Positions 12,034 to 24,056 are shown, counted from the stretch's first letter. The stretch: DNA of 64,000 nt from Gari tellinella (GCA_922989275.2 OV277858.1:9734001-9798000); one strand, 5' to 3'. Numbers and translations: made by a program. Notes: a model not told the origin generated them from the sequence alone.

Positions 12034-13095
12034 AAAAAGAGCCACATTGGCTCTAAATCGCTCACCTGACTCATAGCAATACATTTGACAATGTGGCATT
12101 TTAAGAAAAATGTTGTTTAAAATCTATTTGTTTCTAGCTGTTGGCTTAAACTATTATAAATCAAACAAGTGACCATCCCTGCACTAAATGGTATCACTCA
12201 GTTTGAAATACTTTTGTATGTAAAAATTGTGACCCCTGGGCAGGTCCAATTTTGAATAATCTCTGTAAAGGTTCACCCTATGTAAAACTTGTGATCCCTG
12301 GGGAGGGGTCAATTTTGACCCCAGGAGCAAATTTTGAACAATCTTTGTAGAGGTCTACTAGATGATGCTTATTTTTAAGTTTTCACTATATAGCCTATGT
12401 AAAACTTGTGACCCCCTGGGGCAAAATTTGAACAATCTTTGTAGAGGTCCTTTAGATGATGCTACATATCAAATATCACAGCTCTAAGCCTTTCCGTTAC
12501 AGAGAAGAATTTTTAAGTTTTCATTATATAGCCTAGATGTAAAACTTGTGACCCCCAGGGCGGGGTCAATTTCCACCCTCGGAGCTAAATTTGAACAATC
12601 GTTGTAGAGGTTCACTAGATGATGCTACATATCAAATATCACAGCTCTAAGCCTTTCCGTTTCAGAGAAGAAGAATTTTTAAGTTTTTACTATATAAGCC
12701 TATGTAAAACTTGTGACCCCTGGGGCGGGGTCAATTTTGACCCCATGGACCAGGGAGTTAAATGCGACACATTGTCTTTGTCTGGTGAACATTTAGTTAA
12801 GTTATATTGAAATCCAATCATAGATAAAGAAGTTACAGACCGGACATGAAATTTGTGACAAAGTATATGAACCCTGTGACCTTGACCTTTGACTCATTGA
12901 AATTGAGAGTTGAACGTGATACATTGTATTTGTCTGGTGAAAATTTGTACCAAGTTATATTGAAATCCATTCATAGATAAAGAAGTTACAGATCGGACAC
13001 GAAATTGGGACAGATGGAAGGACGGACTGACAGACGGCAGACAGACAATGCGATTACTATACGCCCCTGATCCCTTTGGGGGCATTACTATATTA
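12034..13095 (+). repeat. Copy of the ~164-bp-unit repeat joined to a second repeat
   Basis: It starts 'agagccacattggctctaaatcgctcacctga' and carries several 'gtgacccc...ggggtcaattttgacccc' units to about 12755. From about 12760 a different repeat follows: 'gaccttgacctttgactcattgaaat' with duplicated 'cattgtatttgtctggtgaa' phrases, ending 'cgcccctgatccctttgggggcatta'. It is a composite of two families. Confidence 0.55.
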
Positions 13096-14721
13096 ATTGA
13101 ATATTACCTGTACAATACACGACTGTCTTTACACAGGAGTACTGATACAAGTAAACATCATAGATCATAATATTAAACTAATTGCCCCCATTTGAATGTG
13201 TGTATGTGTACAATTGTTCTCATTTGACAGTGTTAATATGTTCTTAATGAGGAATGCGTGTGTTCTCATTTGGATATGTGTATGTTCTCATTTGAAATTG
13301 TGTGTATATAACTTTTGTCCCAACTTGGCTGGGTGTGTAATATTGTTCTCATTTTACAGTCAAATAACTGTATAGTTCATTCAACAAATTATCTGTATGT
13401 TACAATTATGTTACAAGGAATTCGTCAAAGCAGCAAAACCAGGTTTTCAGGATTTTATCAGATAATTTTATAAACAGACTACTTTTGCAATTACTAGTGT
13501 ATCATAAGTATATCAACACAGCAAGATGACCACAATTTTGACAAGTAATGTCTGAAAAAACACAAATTGGTCTATTCAGTCTTACGTTATTGAACGATAT
13601 GGTTTTTCTATTTTCAACAACAGTGACCTTGACCTGAGAACCTTAAAATACAATCTCAAGCTAGGTTTTCAAATATACTTCATTTTACTTGCTAAATACA
13701 AAGTTTGATCAAAATCAGTCAATCTCAGCAACAGTGACCTTGACCCTAGAACACGAAATACAATCCCAAGCTAGGTCTTCATATAAGCTTGAGAATAACA
13801 AAGTTTAGTTAAAATCACTCTATCCAAACGTAAGTAATTGACTGGATTGAATGATTGAGTTGAGTTTTACTGCACCGCGACACATTAAATGGTCATATGG
13901 CCAGGAAACGGTCGCATACGATTACATGTAAAAACACAATAATAACCTTGATAACTTTGAGTGTATAAAAGCACGGAAGGAAAAAAGGGTAAAACAGTCA
14001 AAGACATATTAAGACAGACATACACGATACGACAAAGAGACTGATCTACAAAAGATTTAGTCCTTAACAAGCTCGCATAGGTGTATGTATGTATGTGATG
14101 ATGATTATTATTATTATTATACCAGATTTATATAGCGCTCTTTTCACACAGGAATTGTGCTTTCAAAAGCGCTTCACATGAAATTATATACATGTACCTA
14201 CAAATAGTGAACAAAATACCGTGGTAAGTAATCAGGTTTTAATTATTTTCAACTTTATATACAATAATATAGTGCTTGGTTGTTTGAAACAGCGAACATG
14301 ATAATGGACGAAAAATGCCGATGGATTTGGAGCTACACGTTGCCTTAGACATTACGCTTTCTGCCTAAAACAGAACCGTTTGATATAAAAAAAATCCCAA
14401 TATTACGAGAATTTCAACCTTTTAATTTTGATTGTTTGCAATGTGTGCAAATTTTTGTTATAATCGTTTGGCCGGAACATCCTCATCCCAAGCTGATTCG
14501 TACCAAATGATAAAATTTGAAATAGAAAACCTTATGATTTTTGGAATCTTTATTGAACTTCAATTACTCTGAGAAGTTGATGAGACATAAATTGATAATA
14601 ATATAATACTATTTTGATGAAAGATTAAAGCTGTAAGACAAAGAGCTCTGCATTATGGGCCATTACCCTCCCACCCCTTAAAATAAGTAATTAGTTTCTC
14701 CACTCAGACTCATATATATAA
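13096..14721. other. No gene; small repeats
   Basis: About 13180-13360 has repeated 'gttctcatttga' phrases. About 13620-13840 carries two diverged copies of 'gtgaccttgaccc...caatctcaagctaggttttca'. About 13857-13912 is the SINE-like end in inverse orientation. About 14100-14170 has an (ATT)n run next to 'tttatatagcgctcttttcac', a dispersed-repeat-like phrase. Confidence 0.45.
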
Positions 14722-15918
14722 ACAAGAGCCACATTGGCTCTAAATCGCTCACCTGACTCATAGCAATACATTTGACAATGTGGCATTTTAAGACAAATGT
14801 TGTTAAGATCTATTTGTTTGTAGCTGTTGGCTCCGCTTAAACTATTATAAAATCAAACAAGTGACCATCCCCACACTAAATGGTATCACTCAATTTGAAT
14901 GACTTTTGTTTGTAAAAATTGTGACCCCTGGGCAGGTCCAAATTCGAACAATCTCTTTAAAGGTTCACTAGATGATACTACATATCAAATATAGCTCTAA
15001 GACTTTCGGTTTTGGAGAAGAAGATTTTTTAAGTTTTTACTATATATATATATAAGCCTATGTAAAACTTGTGACCCCCGGGGCGGGGTCAATTTTGACA
15101 CCAGGAGCAAAATTTTAACTATCTTTGTAGAGGTCCACTAGATGATGCTACATACCAAATATCACAGCTCTAAGCCTTTCGGTTTCAGAGCAGAAGAATT
15201 TTTAAGTTTTTACTATATAAGCCTATGTAAAAGTGTGACCCCAGGGACAGGGTTAATTATGACCCTAGGAGCAAAATTTGAACAATTTTTGCAGAGGTCC
15301 ACTAGATGATGCTATATACCAAATATCACAGCTCTAAGCCTTTCGGTTTCAGAGAAGAAGAATTTTTAAGTTTTTACCATATAAGCCTATGACCCCCGGG
15401 GCGGGGTCAATTTTGACCCCAGGAGCAAAATTTGAACAATCTTTATATTTATAGAGGTTCACTAGATGATGCTATTTACCAACTATCACAGCTCTAAGCC
15501 TTTCAGTTTCAGAGAAGAAGAATTTTTAAGTTTTTACTATATATTTCGACCCCAGGAGCAAAATTTGAACAATCTTTGTAGAGGTCTACTAGATGATGCT
15601 ACATACTATATTTGGTAGCCCTAGGCCTTATGGTTATTGAGAAGAAGATTTTTAAAGTTTTCACTTTTATTTTACATTGGTTGCCATGGCAACCAGAGTT
15701 CTGCATGGAATCAAATTCTTTGAACAATTTTGGTAGAGGTTGACCCAAGGATTATTCCTGCAAAGTTTGGTAAAAATCTGACAGGTAGTTTAGGAGGAGA
15801 ATGTCGTTTTAAGAAATTGTTGACGACGGACGGACGACGGACGGACGGACGAACGGACGACGACGGACACAGGACGATCAAAATAGCTCACCTTGGCACA
15901 ATGTGCCAGGTGAGCTAA
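14722..15918 (+). repeat. Full-length-looking copy of the ~164-bp-unit repeat
   Basis: The ends 'aacaagagccacattggctctaaatcgctcacc' and 'ggcacaatgtgccaggtgagctaa' match the copy near 12.0 kb. There are about five internal units, the 'ggttgccatggcaacc' palindrome near 15680, and a GACGGACGACGG tract at about 15823-15866. Confidence 0.65.
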
Positions 15919-18054
15919 CAAGAGGGCCAGAGGCCCACATGGCGCTCACCTGAGGACATTGTACCATAGAAGCTGACTGGGCAAGACAAAATTTGGATAT
16001 ATCTATGACCCAGGGGCAATCAAAATTCTTTAAACAACTTTGAAAGTCTATCAATTGACAAACATTTTGGTGAGAATCAAATTGAAATTGGACCAGTAGT
16101 TTCGGAGAAGATTTTTCTAGTTTTTGTGCACGGTTGCCATGGCAACAAGAAAAATTACCCCACCTACAAATGTTTAACAACTTTTCGTTCCCCCACCCTA
16201 CTGATGCTTCTGCTAAAGTTTGGTTGAGTTTAGGCCAACAGTTTCAGAGAAAAAGATTTTTAAAGGTTTTCCTAAGTTAAACTGATAAGCCCTTGGGCGG
16301 GGCCATTTTTGGCCCGGGGTCATAATTTGAAAACAATTTTGATAAAGACTAACAACATGATGCTACACAAGAAATTTGGTAGTTCTAGGTAGTGTTGTAG
16401 CGATGATCGATTATAATCGATCATCGATCGAAAAAAGCCATAATCGACGATAATCGATTATGATTTGCCATAATCGATTATGTTCGATTATTTATGATAA
16501 AGATATGAAGAAGCATTGTGCATATAAAAGACAGATTGTAGCTTAATGCAGGTTGGATGTAATGCAGAATGCTTCTTTGGGAGTGTTCTGCATTACTTCC
16601 AACCCACATTTAACAAAAAGCTGCCTTTCATGTGTTCAATACCGGGTATGTATCCTAAAAGTATGGTTAAGTAAGCTTTGACTGTAATGCTAATCTGAAA
16701 AAGTTGTGTTCTTTAATATTTGGTCTTGAAATATTTTTTATAAATTGTTTTACTTACTTGCACCAAATATATAAATGAAACAGTTGATTCCAAGAGCTTT
16801 TCAAACAATGTTTACCCAGATGAACTGCCGCAGCAATAGCAATAACAGGTAGTAAAAGAAGTGGTATACAATAAGTACAAAGCAAGCTCAATTAATTTGC
16901 ACATAAAATTAGGGTATTAATTTAACTGTTTTATCAAATTGCTGCTTTGTTTTTGATTTGGCTTCATATGGGTGCATTGTTTGCAAAATTATGTAGATAT
17001 ATAACAATTTACATACAAATGCAAACATGAGTATAACATATATTCAGCTTTACATAGTACATACATATAATAGTTTATGTTAAAGCGATTATATAATCGA
17101 TCATCGATCGATTATGGCTACCAATAATCGTTTATAATCGTTTATGGTTTTCGGACCGATTATACAACACTAGTTCTAGGACGTATGGTTTTTGACAAGA
17201 AGAACTTTAAAGGTTTTGACCTGGGTTGTCAATATTATGTAAATACGGAAATTGACCACGCCCTCTGGCGGCCATGTTTTTAGAAGGATCAAAATTCTTT
17301 GAACAACTTTGAAAGTCTATTAATTGACAAGTAGTTTCAGAGAAGAAGATTTTTCTAGATTTTGTGCACGGTTGCCATGGCAACAAGAAAAATTTACCCC
17401 ACCCACAAACTTTTAGCATCTATTCGCTCCCCCACCCTACTGATGCATCTGCTAAAGTTTGGTTGAGTTTAGGCCAACAGTTTCAGAGAAAACTATTCTT
17501 AAAGGTTTTCCCAAGTTAAACTGATAAGCCCTTGGGCGGGCCATTTTTGGCCCGGGGGTCATAATTTGAACAACCTTGATAAAGACTCACAACATGATGC
17601 TACATAAGAAATTTGGTTGTACTAGGACTTATTATTTTAAACAAGAAGATCTTAAAAGGTTTTGACATGGGTTGTCAATATTATGTAAATACGGAAATTG
17701 ACCACGCCCTCTGGCGGCCATGTTTTTGAACGGATCAAAATTCTTTGAACAACTTTGAAAGTCTATCAATTGACAAACATTTAGGTGAAAACAAAATTGA
17801 AATTAGACCAGTAGTTTCGGAGAAGAATATTTTTCTAGAATTTGTGCACGGTTGCCATGGCAACTAGAAATATTTACCCCACCCACAAACTTTTAACAAC
17901 TTTTCGTTCCCCCACCCTACTGATGCTTCTGACAAAGTTTAGTTGAAATCGGGTCAGGGGTTTCAGAGGAGATGTCGTTTGAAAATGTGAACGGACGACG
18001 GACGGAATGCGATCACAATAGCTCATCCTGAGCCTTTGGCTCAGGTGAGCTAAA
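15919..18054 (+). repeat. Diverged family member, interrupted by a hAT element
   Basis: It starts 'caagagggccagaggcccacatggcgctcacctgag' and ends 'ttggctcaggtgagctaa', with three 'ttgtgcacggttgccatggcaac' units (about 16120, 17365, 17845). The 16390-17172 hAT-like insertion splits it; on either side the repeat resumes at GTTCTAGG. The unit between 17.2 and 17.6 kb repeats in the next 0.4 kb. Confidence 0.65.
16390..17172. mobile_element. Non-autonomous hAT-like element with 8-bp target duplication
   Basis: It is flanked on both sides by the same 8 bases, GTTCTAGG (16382-16389 and 17173-17180), with ends TAGTGTTGTA and TACAACACTA. An 8-bp duplication with short inverted termini is the hAT signature. 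Subterminal regions on both sides are dense in ATAATCGATTAT / ATCGATCATCGAT repeats, which are candidate transposase-binding sites. A hairpin MITE lies inside at about 16540-16625 (GCAGGTTGGA...TCCAACCC). There is no transposase frame. Confidence 0.8.
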
Positions 18055-18094
18055 ATAAATATTAAAATGAACATATATCACCTTTATTGAAATG

Positions 18095-18890
18095 TATTTA
18101 TGCCAGATGTTTCAAATCAAAATCATGAAGCAAGATGAAATTAAAGCAGACAGCCGGGTAGAAAGCTCATGATGGATGAAAGTTAACCAGAATTTAATTA
18201 GGAGCTATCTGCTTTGCTTGACTTTGATCTTTTTTAAGCTGTAACTTTAGCTGTTACCTATATTCATCATTTTTAATTATCAAACAGAATTCTTACTCTA
18301 TAATATTTTTTCCAGGATTTATGTATCACAGTGAGTGAAGGTGTGATTGGCTCTGCTAACAAGTGATCCAGAGATATACATGTACCCACATCAAATAGAT
18401 CAACTACACAACAAAAGTTAATTGTAAGTAATAACTAAGTATTTAAATTTCAACATGATTTTTCCTCTCATTGTAATAGTAATTTATCCCCCTGATCGCG
18501 GCTTGACTGGCATTTGCAGTTTCGATCTAGATCAGACGTTGCGTAACATGTCATCTGATCTTGATTCCAGACTGTTTGTCACTCAAGACACTCATGTATT
18601 TATGCCAGATGGTTTCTTAAAGTAAGATAAAATGAAAGCAGACAGCCAGGTAGAACTTAGAAAGCTCATCACAGATTAAACTAAAGCAGAAATCTCCTTT
18701 AGGAGCCATCTGCTTAAAAAAAATAAATGTTTAAAGTGTAACTTTAGCTGTAACCCATATTCATCAATGATCAAACAAAATTCTTACAATATAATATTTT
18801 TTTCAGGAAGTATTTATCACAGTGAGTCATGAAAACATGGACATGGTGTGACTGGCTGTGCTAACATGTGATCTGCTTATGGTGTAACAC
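18095..18890. repeat. Diverged tandem duplication (~490-bp spacing)
   Basis: Two copies, about 18095-18375 and 18590-18890, share 'tatttatgccagatg', 'gaaagcagacagcc', 'gtgtaactttagctgt', 'tataatatttttt(c)cagga' and 'atcacagtgagt'. Each contains an acceptor-like TTTTTTCCAG/TTTTTTTCAG, but no coding exon follows. A GACGTTGCG hairpin lies between them at about 18514-18584. Confidence 0.6.
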
Positions 18891-19104
18891 ATCCCGGACA
18901 GTCCTGTGGCTTCAGCAGATGTAGAAGAAACGATAAAAGTGAACTTAATTCTTCAGTTAATTGGGCTGAACTTGAAGCATATTAGCTTTTATTATTATTG
19001 CTAAATGCTAAGATAATCTAAAGGTTTATGCAGTTAAGTGCATGTTATGTTTTAAGACATTTAAAACAATAAATTAGTTGGATGGAGAGAATAAATATAT
19101 AATT

Positions 19105-20886
19105 AACTAGATGTGTGTCCAATTGACACAGGTGCCCCCCTTGAACTAGATGTGTGTCCAATTGACACAGGTGCCCCCCTTGGCAGTGTGTAACCTCATA
19201 AGCTTGCTCAATTTGAATTACAAAGTTTGGTCAAAATCAGTCTAAAGAAACTTTAAGTTATTGACCAAATTGTGTCCAATGGACACAGATGCCCCCCTAA
19301 TGGAACCTTGACCTTAACCAGAGAACTCTGAAGTACAATTCTAAGTTAGGTCTGCAAATAAGCTTACTAAATACAAAGTTTGATCAAAATCAAACTATCC
19401 AAATCTTTTACTGACCAAAAACCTTTTTTTCATATTTTTGGAAAGTGACCTTGACCCGAAAACAAAGAAACAATTCAAAGCTAAGTATTCATGTAAGAGT
19501 TCAGCACTAAACAAGTCCAAAAAAAGGATGAAAAGGGACAATAACTCCGCCAAAATCAATCGGAACTGGTCCAAAATATAGAGGTGCCCAAGTTCGTAGG
19601 ATGATTTACATGTCTGTAAAGTTTCATCACTCTAGTAGTAGAATTTTTTTAGTTATGCGCGATACAAGTCCAAAATAGCGAGAAAAGAGGCATTAATATG
19701 CCGAAAAAGGGCAATTACTCTGCCAAAATCCATCGAAACTGGACCAAAATATGGAGGTGCGCAAGTTCACATGCTGATTATTGTATTTGTAAAGTGTCAT
19801 CACTTTAGTAGTAGAATTTTTTTAGTTACGCGCGACACAAGTCCAAAACAGTGCGTAAAGGGGAAATAATAGGCCGAAAAAGGGCAATAACTATGCCAAA
19901 TTCAATCGGAACTGGCCCAAAATATGAAAGTGCACAATTTCATATGATGTGTAACATATTTTTAAAATTTCATCACTCTAGTAGTAGAACTTTTTGAGTT
20001 ATGCGCGACACAAGTCCAAAATAGTGAGAAAAGGGACAATAACTCCGCAAAAATCAATCGAAGCTTGACCAAAATATGGAGGTGCGCAAGTTCACATGCT
20101 GATTATTGTATTTGTAAAGTTTCATCACTCTATTAGTTGAACCTTTTGAGTTACGCGCGACACAAGTCCAAAACAGTGAGAAAAGGGGCAATAATAGGCC
20201 GAAAAAGGGCAATAACTCCGCCAAAATCAATCGGAACTGGCCCAAAATATGGAGGTGCGCAAGTTCATATGATGAGTAACATATTTGTAAAATTTCATCA
20301 CTCTAGTAGTAGAATTTTTTGAGTTATGCGCGACACAAGTCCAAAATAGTGAGAAAAGGGGCAATAACTCCGCCAAAATCAATCGAAACTGGACCAAAAT
20401 ATGAAGGTGCGCAAGTTCACATGCTGATTATTGTATTTGTAAAGTTTCATCACTCTAGTAGTTGAACTCTTTGAGTTACACTCGACACAAGTCCAAAACA
20501 GTGAGAAAAGGGGCAATAATAGGCTGAAAAAGGGCAATAACTCTGCCAAAATCAATCGGAAGTGGCCCAAACTATGGAGGTGCACAAGTTCATATGATGA
20601 GTAAGATACTTGTAAAGTTTCATCACTCTAGTAGTAGAACTTTTTGAGTTATGCGTGACACAAGTCCAAAATAGTGAGAAAAGGGGCAATAACTCCGTCA
20701 AAATAAATCGAAACTTTACTAAAAATAGGAGGTGCATAAGTTCACATGCTGATTAATGTATTTGTAAAGTTTCATCTCTGTAGTAGTAATACTTTTTGAG
20801 TTACGCGTGACACAAAAATCCGACGGACGGACGGACAAGGTAAAATCTATATGCCCCCCCCCCCCCTTTTTTAAAAGGGGGGCATT
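19105..20886. repeat. Higher-order tandem array, 173/152-bp alternating units
   Basis: The left end has two direct copies of a 37-base 'actagatgtgtgtccaattga' segment ending GGTGCCCCCCTT. The right end has poly-C and AAAAGGGGGGCAT, so the termini are inverted. Between them the anchor 'acaagtccaaaa' recurs at about 19665, 19837, 20010, 20162, 20335, 20487 and 20660. The spacing is 172-173 then alternates 152/173 bases. Long frames on either strand over the array are repeat artefacts. Confidence 0.7.
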
Positions 20887-21585
20887 AAAATTGATGAAAT
20901 ATTTATTTGTGTTGAGTCCTTACTTATTTTCTACTTTATCATGGCTTGCTGTCAAGCAATCCAAAAAAAGAAATGGATTCAGCAGACAAAATGGCATAAG
21001 ACAGCCAAGTTTCATGTAAATATCTGCTCTAATAAGAAAGTTATGGAGTTTTGAATGAAATTGAACAGTTTCACAGTGCCGCGCTCGGCCCAGATTTTCC
21101 GTATAGCCATATAGGGCGAAAATTCAACAAAAACGCTGTTCCTGTGAAATTTCAAACCTTCATAACTTTTTTATTTGAAAAGATATTTCAATAATTTGGA
21201 GCGCCTTTACTTTGCCGGTCCCCATCAACAGTTGTAATTTATATGTTATCATTTCGGGGGCTAGAGCCCCTGAGCCCCTATTAAACTGCCTGTTTTAAAC
21301 TGCCTGTTTTTTAACTAGAAAATTGAAACAAACACGCATTGATCAAGCATTAGTGGATACATTGCAACTAAATCAAAACAAATATCATCAAAAATCTACG
21401 GACCTGCAAAGTAAATTCTACCCAATAATTTAAACAGTAATGAGTTTGCTTTTATTAGCTCTTTCAATTGAAACTAATCTTACTCAATTCTGAGATATTT
21501 GAAAAAATAAGTGAGGGTTGCTAAGAAAAGTGATAAGTGTCATCTTCTTCTAATTTGGATACTGCTCACTTTATATAGTCTTAAA
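20887..21585. other. No gene recognised
   Basis: AT-rich spacer. It contains a small 'ggggctagagcccctgagcccc' inverted motif at about 21255-21280 and nothing I can classify. Confidence 0.4.
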
Positions 21586-22501
21586 CAGTGTCTATTCTAG
21601 GATTCGAAAATACCGAAAATTCTGATATTACACCAAATTATGAGATTTGCCTTCTTTGTCTATAATTATATGTAGAAAATTCCCCCCTCCAATGAAAAAC
21701 ATGGGGGGGGGGGGGATTTTCAATAAGGTAGTGGCTAGGGGTACGTGACCGGACCTCTAATATTGGAAATAAGCGGTCCGGTCACGTACCCCTAGCCTAC
21801 CCTGTGGGGGTTGGCTAGGGGTACGGGAGTCATTTACTCTATGTAACAATACTTTATTTTGCCTGGAGACACGTTATATCGATGTTGTTTTTAATAATCT
21901 AGCATTTTTATCTTATATAATGGTTATTCAAAGAAGAAAAACAACAATCATCAAATATTCTTCCACTCGGTAGCAATGGGATTAGATACCATCCGCATGA
22001 AGGGCTTATAATGTGTACCGTTTGCGGTGCTCTTGTTATGCATTTTGATAAATCATTAAATAGCATGATGATGCCGTCCGAGTGTCAAACACAATTTTTG
22101 CATTTAGATCTATGTCATTGGAAATAAAAGTGCAAAAATAAATGAGCTATGTTGAGTTTTCCAGTACGTCCGATGATGAATTGTTATCCGTGCTAATTTT
22201 ACCCTTCATGCGGATGATCTCTATTCCCATCGCTGCCAAGTGGAAGAATCTTTTATGATGTTTATTTGTTTCTTTCTTTAAGATAGAAATGAGAGAATAT
22301 TAAAAAGTAATAAAAACAACATCGGTTAAAAAGTATCTCCAGGCAAAATAAAGTATTTTTACACAGAGTAAATGACTCACGTACCCCTTGCCAACTCTCA
22401 TTTTGACGATTCGACCGTCAAACACACCCCCCCCCCCCTAGCCACTACCTTTCAATAAAAGTGGGTGAATTCCCCAATCCCTCGCCCTAGAATAGACACT
22501 G
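21586..22501. mobile_element. Foldback element with 16-bp termini and long internal arms
   Basis: Outer inverted repeats CAGTGTCTATTCTAGG / CCTAGAATAGACACTG are flanked by CTTAAA on both sides (21580-21585, 22502-22507), a likely 6-bp duplication. Nested inside, 'aaggtagtggctagggg' at about 21725 is inverted at about 22438-22451. Beyond that, arms of about 190 bases (about 21810-22010 versus 22200-22420) are mutually complementary, and a further hairpin lies at about 21727-21800. There is no transposase. Confidence 0.65.
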
Positions 22502-22515
22502 CTTAAATAGATTTA

Positions 22516-23566
22516 CGGACGTTTCGGTAAATGACAAGTTCGGTAAATTGATTTTATATAGTAAATGGTGTGGATGTTTCGGTAAAAAGGTGAATTATAG
22601 TAATTAAAGGTTTATATACCTGTATATCACACCTTTTGCTGGCGGATAGCGTTTGATCTGTAGTCACTTTTATCGGATGTATAAATGGGTTGGATCTAAA
22701 CTATAAGATGTAGTTATGGAAAGGGTAAATTTCTATGTCGAATCGAAATAAGGATCAGGATCCATACATTTTACAACTAAAACACCCCTACAAACGTGGC
22801 ACAAACATCGTCGAACAGTTTCATTGTTACTGGAAGAGGTGCGATATACTTAATCCTTTAATTACTATAATGTAGGCTCAATGACCCTACTATATATATA
22901 CCGGTGTATACCTACTACCGGTGTATTCAGAAAAAAACATATATAGCCGACGTCACTTCATTTACACTGCGGAGTGCGGATGTTTACATAGACGTCTATT
23001 TAATTAATATAAAATAACCAAAGTACTTGGAAAATACTGTTGTTTTGTTAAAATGGAATTTTAAAAAATCTGTTTGGAAAATTTTCAAAAACGTAATGTT
23101 TTACACACGTTAATTGGCATTGAAGTTGCATTTTTTTTTTTTAAATTGCAATTTTTAAAATATATTCGGTGCAAACTGCACTAAACAAAGAATCCAAACT
23201 AGAACAGTAACCTCTGGGACATTATTTACAAGAAGACATTTTTCTAGAGGATTTTTTTATAGTTGCACCGGTAGTAAAGACAAAATGACCTTTCACCGTT
23301 TAGTTTGTATCGGCTGAAAGTATCTAAAAATTCAGAATGCAGGGGGAATTTCTTGCTGTTTGGACGATTGGATGTTGAAAATAAAACATCAAGCAACCCA
23401 AAATAACCAGATAAGCAAATGTAAAAGGTCTATTTAATTATTTTAATGTTCGATTACATTAAGACCACCGGTAGTACGGTACAGAAGCTTACATCTTTAC
23501 CAAAACATCCAGACCATTTACTATATAAAATCAATTTACCGAACTCGTCATTTACCGAAACGTCCG
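22516..23566. mobile_element. 1.05-kb element with ~70-bp inverted termini
   Basis: The left arm from CGGACGTTTCGGTAAATGAC is repeated in inverse at about 23496-23566 with only about three mismatches over 70 bases. CTTAAATA occurs just outside both ends (22502-22509, 23573-23580). The interior is AT-rich without a transposase frame, so it is non-autonomous. Confidence 0.65.
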
Positions 23567-23620
23567 ACACCCCTTAAATATATCTCCGATTTAATTAATC
23601 ATTAAATTGCTTCAGAGTTT

Positions 23621-23698
23621 AAAACAGTCCTGATCCAGATCTCATCTGGATCCAAACTACTTGAAACCGAAATCACGTAGATCTAGCGTGCAGACTTG
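23621..23698. repeat. Hairpin copy abutting the LTR element
   Basis: A reduced relative of the GACGCC hairpins: 'cctgatccagatc' and 'gatctcatctggatcc' form a short inverted repeat between 'aaaacag' and 'aaactacttg'. It sits directly upstream of the LTR retrotransposon. Confidence 0.4.
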
Positions 23699-23702
23699 GT
23701 CC

Positions 23703-23929
23703 TGTAGTGGCCGGCTCGGGTCGGTCCCGTGAATTAGTCATATCCAGTTAATCACGTGAGCCTCGTTCTGGGTTCCCGGCAGTAGAACTAAGCGAGGCCT
23801 TGAGTAACGCAGTTCAACCTATTGACAGAGAGAGACAAACTCGAAGATTAAAGCGTGTACATAGAGAATAACATCCCGAAGTATCTACAAGGGTAAGTAC
23901 GCTACCTTCATTATACCCCAGATACTTTA
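23703..23929 (+). repeat. 5' LTR
   Basis: This 227-bp repeat is identical in length to 32281-32507, with two A-to-G differences (in 'tatccagtt' and 'agtagaact'). It starts TGTAGTGG and ends ACTTTA. It holds an E-box CACGTG (23753-23758), a polyadenylation-type ATTAAA (23847-23852) and a strong splice donor GGGTAAGT (23891-23898). It should drive transcription; no convincing TATA box is seen. Confidence 0.95.
23893..23898 (+). promoter_or_regulatory. Splice donor (GTAAGT) inside the LTR
   Basis: ACAAGG|GTAAGT matches the metazoan donor consensus at all intronic positions. It lies near the 3' end of the LTR, upstream of the primer binding site and gag, the usual place for a retroviral major donor. 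Its natural partner is the acceptor at 30060-30073. A second acceptor-like TTTGTTTTCAG ending near 24038 could give a leader-spliced gag message. Confidence 0.65.
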
Positions 23930-23930
23930 C

Positions 23931-23944
23931 TGGTGGCAGCGGTG
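23931..23944 (+). promoter_or_regulatory. Primer binding site, tRNA-Leu type
   Basis: One base after the LTR, TGGTGGCAGCGGTG is complementary to the 3' end of a common metazoan tRNA-Leu (acceptor end ...CACCGCTGCCA plus CCA). This 14-base match primes minus-strand DNA synthesis. The tRNA assignment is from recalled tRNA sequence. Confidence 0.75.
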
Positions 23945-24056
23945 ATTATTTTTACGGCCCATTAAGCCCTAAAATAACATTGTTTTTCCAAGAACATTTG
24001 GCGCCAAAAGTCACGTGTAGTCCGCCATTTGTTTTCAGACCTTATTTCTGGTAACA

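Noticed and set aside
13620..13840. Nuclear-receptor response elements (TGACCTTGACC)
   Set aside because: The motif occurs as part of a dispersed repeat also seen at 12.9 and 19.3 kb, so the match has no regulatory weight by itself.
15878..16180. 100-codon minus-strand frame
   Set aside because: It crosses the junction of two repeat copies, so it cannot be a conserved gene.
18300..18850. Duplicated small exons after TTTTTTCCAG / TTTTTTTCAG
   Set aside because: The segments between the acceptor-like sites and the next 'CACAG|TGAGT' are about 15 bases and not conserved as codons; they are features of a duplicated repeat.
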